The notes under the pieces were generated by a model. That model had not been told where the DNA came from, did no database searches, and saw nothing but the letters and a program-made list of their open reading frames with translations. Below, in pieces: positions 6,193 to 8,161 of a stretch of DNA of 8,161 nt. The position numbers were made by a program, and so were the translations under genes. This DNA is from an uncultured Bacilli bacterium (GTDB lineage: Bacteria > Bacillota_I > Bacilli_A > RF39 > UBA660), in NCBI GenBank assembly GCA_934086255.1, contig CAKOIB010000054.1, positions 1-8,161 of the forward strand, written 5' to 3'. Position 1 is the stretch's first letter. Each line of letters opens with the position of its first letter.

Positions 6193-7179
6193 TTATTTAT
6201 TATTATATTTTTCTATATATTCTTTGACAGGTCCATATGATCTTCGATGTTCTTTTAATATACCATGTTTTTCTATAGCGTTAAGATGATCTTTAGTAGG
6301 ATATCCTTTATTATTTTTAAAATTGTATTCTGGATATTCTTTATCAAGTTCATACATCATTTTGTCTCTTGTTACTTTTGCTATAACAGATGCCGCGGAG
6401 ATTGTTTGTGATTTAAAGTCTCCTTTTATAATTGATGTTGTTGGAATATCTATATCTAATTTCATTGCATCAATTAATACATGTTGTGGTTTAATATTTA
6501 AATTGTCTATAGCTTTTTTCATGGCAAGTTTTGTTGCTTCGTATATGTTTATCTCATCGATTGTGTCATTATCAATAATACCTATTCCAATGGCTAATGC
6601 ATCTTTTTTTATAATATCATAATAGTAATCTCTTTTCTTTTCTGATAGTTTTTTTGAATCAGTAAGGCCTTTTAAAACATAATCTTTGGGAAGGATAACT
6701 GCTGCTGCCACGACTGGTCCAATTAAGGGGCCTCTTCCTACTTCGTCTACTCCAGCAATTAAGTTTATGTTTTTGTTATATAATTGTTTTTCATATCTTT
6801 TATTGTCTAAGTTGCATAAGTATAAATCTATTGCTTTTATGTCTGTTGTATCTTTTTTTCTATTAAGATTTTTTTTAACTTCCATAATATTTTCTAAATC
6901 TTGGATATAATAATTATTAATATAATCACTTTTAATATTGAAATCAAAATTATTTATTTCAAACACATCGTATTTAATTATATTTAAAGTATCAATGTAG
7001 TAAGAATTATATTTTTGTTTTAATTTATTAAAAATATCAGAGTTAACAGATATATTTATATCACTGGTTTGTTTTTTAATACCATGAAGTACTAAAGAGG
7101 CTCCCATTAGAATGATAAACTCATTGCTTTTTAATTCTAATTTATTTAATTTATTTAGTATTTCTTCTTTATTTAACAT
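6193..7179 (-). CDS. rnhB: Ribonuclease HII with an N-terminal nucleotidyltransferase-like domain
   Basis: The 328-residue product ends in a full RNase HII, which cuts RNA-DNA hybrids at single ribonucleotides to start their repair. That domain (about 130-328) has AGVDEVGRGPLIGPV (142-156; Asp145, Glu146), DSKKLSEKKR (174-183), VLIDAMKL (234-241; Asp237), ISAASVIAKVTRD (260-272; Asp272) and NKGYPTKDH (290-298), so the DEDD site is complete. The first 120 residues are extra. FIILMGASLVLHGI (21-34), QTSDINISV (37-45) and LNRKKDTTDIKAIDLYL (105-121) match the G-A/G-S, T-x-DID and R-x-KD-x-x-DI pattern of small nucleotidyltransferase-fold proteins, but the second Asp of the D-x-D pair is Asn42. 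Family RNase HII is about 200-255 residues. ATG 7179 overlaps the rbgA end by 11 nt, suggesting coupled translation. A TTG at 7194, 8 nt after AAAGG, would add five residues. RNase HII is certain; the N-domain fold is an inference from motifs. Confidence 0.93.
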   Translation of the reverse strand: MLNKEEILNKLNKLELKSNEFIILMGASLVLHGIKKQTSDINISVNSDIFNKLKQKYNSYYIDTLNIIKYDVFEINNFDFNIKSDYINNYYIQDLENIMEVKKNLNRKKDTTDIKAIDLYLCNLDNKRYEKQLYNKNINLIAGVDEVGRGPLIGPVVAAAVILPKDYVLKGLTDSKKLSEKKRDYYYDIIKKDALAIGIGIIDNDTIDEINIYEATKLAMKKAIDNLNIKPQHVLIDAMKLDIDIPTTSIIKGDFKSQTISAASVIAKVTRDKMMYELDKEYPEYNFKNNKGYPTKDHLNAIEKHGILKEHRRSYGPVKEYIEKYNNK

Positions 7180-8095
7180 CTTCAAATCTATCAAAAGTAA
7201 TGCCTTTTACTTTTCCTTTCTTAATATCGTTTATTATTATATCTATTACTTTATCATAGTCAATAAGACCTCCTCTCATAAGACAACCTTTTTTTCTACC
7301 TATTATTTCAAATATTTCATATGTATCAGATGTGTCTTCAATACCATAATTAGAGGTTAATATATCTTTATAGTACTTAGCTAAAAAGTTTAATATGTAA
7401 ACTGCAACGTCTTCAAGTGGTAGTATTTCTTCTTTTATTGCTGTTGTACTAGCAAGATTGAATGCAACATGATCTTGTTCTAATTTAGGCCATAGTATTC
7501 CAGGGGAGTCAAGGAGTTCAATGGTTTTACCTACTCTTATCCAACTAAGGTTTTTAGTAACACCAGGTTTATTTCCTGTAATGGTTATTTTTCTACCTAC
7601 TATTTTATTTATTAATGTAGATTTACCTGCATTTGGTATTCCTATTACTAAAGCACGTATTGTTTGTTTTTTTATGCCTTTTTCTTTTTGTTTTTGGATT
7701 TTATCTTTTAATATTTCGTTACTTAAATCGAACAAAGTATTAAGATTATCATTTGATGTGAGATCGCATTTGATTACTTTATATCCAAGGGATTCATAAT
7801 ACTTAGCGAACTTATCGGTTTCAGTCTTATCACATAAATCATATTTAGTCATAACTAGTATTCTAGGTTTATTGGATATTAAATCCTCTATATCTATTAT
7901 TTTAGAACTATATGGGATACGTGAGTCTATTACTTCATAAATTATGTCTATTACATTTAAGTTTTCTTTTATAAGTCTTTTAGTCTTAGCCATATGGCCA
8001 GGATACCAGTTTATATTGGTTTTATTTTGTGTTTCTTTTTGATTTTCATTATTTTTCATTTCTTGTCTCTTTTTTCTTTTTTGGTACATATCCAT
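7169..8095 (-). CDS. rbgA: Ribosome biogenesis GTPase A (YlqF)
   Basis: The 308-residue protein is RbgA/YlqF, a circularly permuted GTPase needed for late assembly of the 50S subunit. The order of motifs is the permuted one: G4 as MTKYD (residues 82-86), then G1 GIPNAGKST (152-160), a GVTKN segment (178-182) for G2 and G3 DSPG (196-199). The N-terminal WYPGHMAKTKR (30-40) is a family hallmark. The C-terminal part (about 205-308) is the helical RNA-binding region, with GRKKGCLMRGG (266-276). Length is slightly above the B. subtilis protein (282), because of a charged N-terminal stretch of about 27 residues rich in Lys, Glu, Asn and Gln. The ATG at 8095 overlaps the stop of the preceding gene by one base, and GGAAGTGAT (8101-8109) lies 5 nt upstream. 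Its end overlaps rnhB. The rbgA-rnhB pairing is the common Firmicutes order. Confidence 0.96.
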   Translation of the reverse strand: MDMYQKRKKRQEMKNNENQKETQNKTNINWYPGHMAKTKRLIKENLNVIDIIYEVIDSRIPYSSKIIDIEDLISNKPRILVMTKYDLCDKTETDKFAKYYESLGYKVIKCDLTSNDNLNTLFDLSNEILKDKIQKQKEKGIKKQTIRALVIGIPNAGKSTLINKIVGRKITITGNKPGVTKNLSWIRVGKTIELLDSPGILWPKLEQDHVAFNLASTTAIKEEILPLEDVAVYILNFLAKYYKDILTSNYGIEDTSDTYEIFEIIGRKKGCLMRGGLIDYDKVIDIIINDIKKGKVKGITFDRFEDVK

Positions 8096-8161
8096 TATTT
8101 ATCACTTCCATTCTCTATCATTCTTGTTTCATTAATCTCTTCTTTATTATTAAAAGCAATT
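8095..8161 (-). CDS. C-terminal end of an unidentified gene upstream of rbgA
   Basis: A minus-strand frame enters from the right edge and stops with TAA at 8095-8097. It encodes 21 visible residues ending ETRMIENGSDK. The stop shares one base with the rbgA start, the typical mark of translational coupling. The tail is too short and polar to identify. By conserved gene order the gene could be rplS or a signal peptidase lepB, but nothing in the residues decides this. Confidence 0.6.
   Translation of the reverse strand, partial: IAFNNKEEINETRMIENGSDK

Noticed and set aside
6323..6910. Plus-strand frames inside rnhB resembling membrane peptides
   Set aside because: They are antisense shadows; the hydrophobic look comes from Lys/Asp/Glu/Asn codons read backwards.
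7180..7194. TTG at 7194 as the rnhB start
   Set aside because: Not excluded: AAAGG lies 8 nt before it. ATG 7179 with its 11-nt overlap of the rbgA stop was preferred; the difference is five residues and does not affect the fusion.
7112..7799. Plus-strand frames across rnhB and rbgA
   Set aside because: They lie opposite conserved GTPase and RNase motifs and have no independent support.
1..8161. CRISPR array, insertion sequence or prophage
   Set aside because: No regularly spaced repeats, transposase, integrase or phage structural genes are visible on either strand.

Overview
The window is strongly AT-rich, with AAA, TTA, ATA and AGA codons predominating, clear Shine-Dalgarno sites and sigma-A type promoters. 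It carries a Firmicutes-type gene set: sepF, divIVA, rbgA, an rnhB with Firmicutes-like linker, and tmcAL. This suggests a low-GC Bacilli-like organism, perhaps one of the uncultured gut lineages near Erysipelotrichia or the RF39 group; that placement is inference. The code looks standard: genes stay open without in-frame TGA, and the tryptophan codons I checked are TGG. All eight visible stops are TAA or TAG. SepF and DivIVA argue for a dividing cell with a conventional envelope rather than a true mycoplasma.

Left part (1-2999). A secreted protein with a SipW/TasA-like signal peptide runs off the left edge. It is divergent from tmcAL, the tRNA-Met wobble cytidine acetate ligase gene. The two promoters stand back to back, and their -35 boxes form a small inverted repeat. 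tmcAL converges on a short cytoplasmic zinc metallopeptidase related to the catalytic half of M3 oligopeptidases. The two genes overlap tail to tail inside one perfect 14-bp stem that looks like a bidirectional terminator.

Middle (3000-4090). A two-gene minus-strand unit holds sepF then divIVA, both for division-site and cell-pole organisation. It has its own promoter and a terminator built on the divIVA stop codon. About 220 bp without a recognised gene separates sepF from topA.

Right part (4087-8161). Minus-strand genes for nucleic-acid and ribosome maintenance run in the order unknown gene end, rbgA, rnhB, topA. The first three overlap or abut and are probably one transcript. topA has its own strong promoter and a terminator-like hairpin at its stop. 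The most unusual object is rnhB: a complete RNase HII carries an extra N-terminal domain of about 120 residues that looks like a nucleotidyltransferase fold with one catalytic acid changed to Asn.

Most of the window is housekeeping sequence. I see no tRNA, rRNA, CRISPR array, intact mobile element or recognised defence locus. The RNase HII fusion and the shortened M3-like peptidase are the best candidates for something undescribed.
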